Shown here in pieces: positions 6,249 to 6,960 of a DNA stretch of 6,960 nt (positions within the stretch are counted from its first letter, which is position 1; each line of letters begins with the position of its first letter). The DNA is taken from NCBI GenBank assembly GCA_025457805.1, contig JALOTR010000145.1, forward strand, positions 1-6,960, in the 5' to 3' direction. Source of the DNA: Akkermansiaceae bacterium. Lineage in GTDB: Bacteria > Verrucomicrobiota > Verrucomicrobiia > Verrucomicrobiales > Akkermansiaceae. A program made the translations under genes and the position numbers. The notes under the pieces were generated by a model that had not been told where the DNA came from, did no database searches, and saw only the letters and a list, made by a program, of their open reading frames with translations.

Positions 6249-6960
6249 GGTTCCGGCTTGTCTGCGGGTTTGGGATCCACCCGTTCCATCGCAAGGATCC
6301 CCTCCCTGCGGAATTGCAGGGCGCCTAACAGCGGATGGATGGCTGTCACTTCATTCTCGGTAAATCGGCAGGATGCCACGCGCAAGGATCCTTTGCCATG
6401 CAAGCGGAGCACGAAGGGAGGACCGGCAGGATCGGCTGCCTTGCCATCTTTTTTGGCGAAGAAAACCGTGGAGACTTCCGAGTCGGGAATCTCTTCCGGG
6501 TTTTCCTGGAAATCGCTCTTCATGCGGAAGACCACATTCTTGCCCTCACCCTGCTTGCGGATTTCGAGCAGCTTGCCACTGAAGCGATCATCCTCGCGGC
6601 TGATCAGGCTGTCCATTTTCGGATCGCCCCGATCTTCCGCCCGATGGCGGCCGCGCGAGTCGTCGAGTTCGAGCACCTCGATGTTACTCACTTCCTGCGG
6701 CACGCCGTTTTGGGTGTTGGACACCAACATCAATCCGGAGCCGTTGGGCACGGTGGGGACGGGATCGAAAAACTCCCCTTCCGGCTCGCCATTGAGATAG
6801 AGTTGGATGCGGGCGGCCCTGCGGTCCACGCGGACTTCCACCTGGAGTTCGCGGGTGACATATTGATTGGGAGTGCGGTTGAGAAGGATCACTGTGTTGT
6901 AGCGCTTGCCCTTGGAGGCCTCGCGTTTGATTTCAAGTCCCGCGCCGCCGAATTGGAGAT
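6245..6960 (-). CDS. LamG-like/beta-repeat protein, C-terminal part (5' end outside window)
   Basis: The frame stays open from the stop at 6245 to the window edge, giving 237 visible residues; the GTG at 6892 is internal, since LQFGGAGLEIKREASKGKRY precedes it in frame. Counting from that GTG codon, residues 15-76 form a LamG-like C-terminal half: VEVRVDRRAARIQLYLNGE, then SNTQNGVPQEVSNIEV, which aligns with TQNAMPVRISGIGV of the downstream gene. Two units follow that correspond to the last two beta-rich units of that neighbour: about 93-146 (DSLISREDDRFSGKLLEI) and 159-206 (FVLRLHGKGSLRVASC). The C-terminus is Pro/Lys-rich (DPKPADKPEP). The stop overlaps the next start as ATGA. The two genes therefore look like tandem paralogues made together. 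The signal peptide and any N-terminal units lie outside the window, so export of this one is inferred. Confidence 0.8.
   Translation of the reverse strand, partial: LQFGGAGLEIKREASKGKRYNTVILLNRTPNQYVTRELQVEVRVDRRAARIQLYLNGEPEGEFFDPVPTVPNGSGLMLVSNTQNGVPQEVSNIEVLELDDSRGRHRAEDRGDPKMDSLISREDDRFSGKLLEIRKQGEGKNVVFRMKSDFQENPEEIPDSEVSTVFFAKKDGKAADPAGPPFVLRLHGKGSLRVASCRFTENEVTAIHPLLGALQFRREGILAMERVDPKPADKPEP

Noticed and set aside
5814..6800. A 328-codon plus-strand frame opposite the two LamG-like genes
   Set aside because: It spans the junction of two minus-strand genes joined by an ATGA overlap and has low-complexity Ser/Arg/Pro composition without motifs.
6890..6892. GTG as the start of the right-hand LamG-like gene
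   Set aside because: The frame continues upstream without a stop to the window edge with LamG-like sequence, so this GTG is an internal valine.

Overview
The window reads as a stretch of a GC-rich Gram-negative bacterial chromosome. I infer Verrucomicrobiota, or a related Planctomycetes-type lineage. The reasons are a eukaryotic-type UDP-glucose pyrophosphorylase, secreted proteins with a LamG-like core, a secreted protein with YadA-type head repeats, and starts that lack a strong Shine-Dalgarno sequence. The assignment rests on gene content only; there is no rRNA or other marker here.

Layout: one plus-strand gene lies at the left edge (1-1047). It is the 3' part of bioF, the PLP enzyme of the first committed step of biotin ring assembly. 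Everything else is on the minus strand, so in transcription order it runs from right to left. (1) The 3' part of a gene for a LamG-like protein (6960-6245, entering from outside the window). (2) Its apparent paralogue with a signal peptide (6248-4872), coupled to it by an ATGA stop/start overlap. (3) A UTP-glucose-1-phosphate uridylyltransferase of the eukaryotic UDPGP family (4799-3411). (4) A HAD hydrolase of the beta-phosphoglucomutase / fructose-1-phosphatase type (3307-2690). (5) A secreted protein with YadA-like head repeats and tail-fibre-like modules (2510-1119), convergent with bioF. Intrinsic terminators are clear after genes 4 and 5 and plausible but weaker after genes 2 and 3, so these are probably several short transcription units rather than one long operon. 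No intergenic gap exceeds 300 bases; the longest is 179 bases (2511-2689) and holds the HAD terminator plus the leader of gene 5. No tRNA, rRNA, CRISPR array, insertion sequence or attachment site was seen.

How the genes work together: the pyrophosphorylase makes UDP-glucose from glucose-1-phosphate, and the neighbouring HAD enzyme may act on a sugar phosphate, so these two could share a sugar-nucleotide role. The two LamG-like proteins form a tight translational pair. At least the downstream one is exported, and both carry small beta-rich repeats with a 'GD-x-I-x-G' core around a lectin-like domain. This pair is the best candidate for something undescribed. The YadA-head protein is exported but shows no membrane anchor. 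bioF is functionally unrelated to the rest. No complete novel multi-gene system can be demonstrated from the sequence alone.
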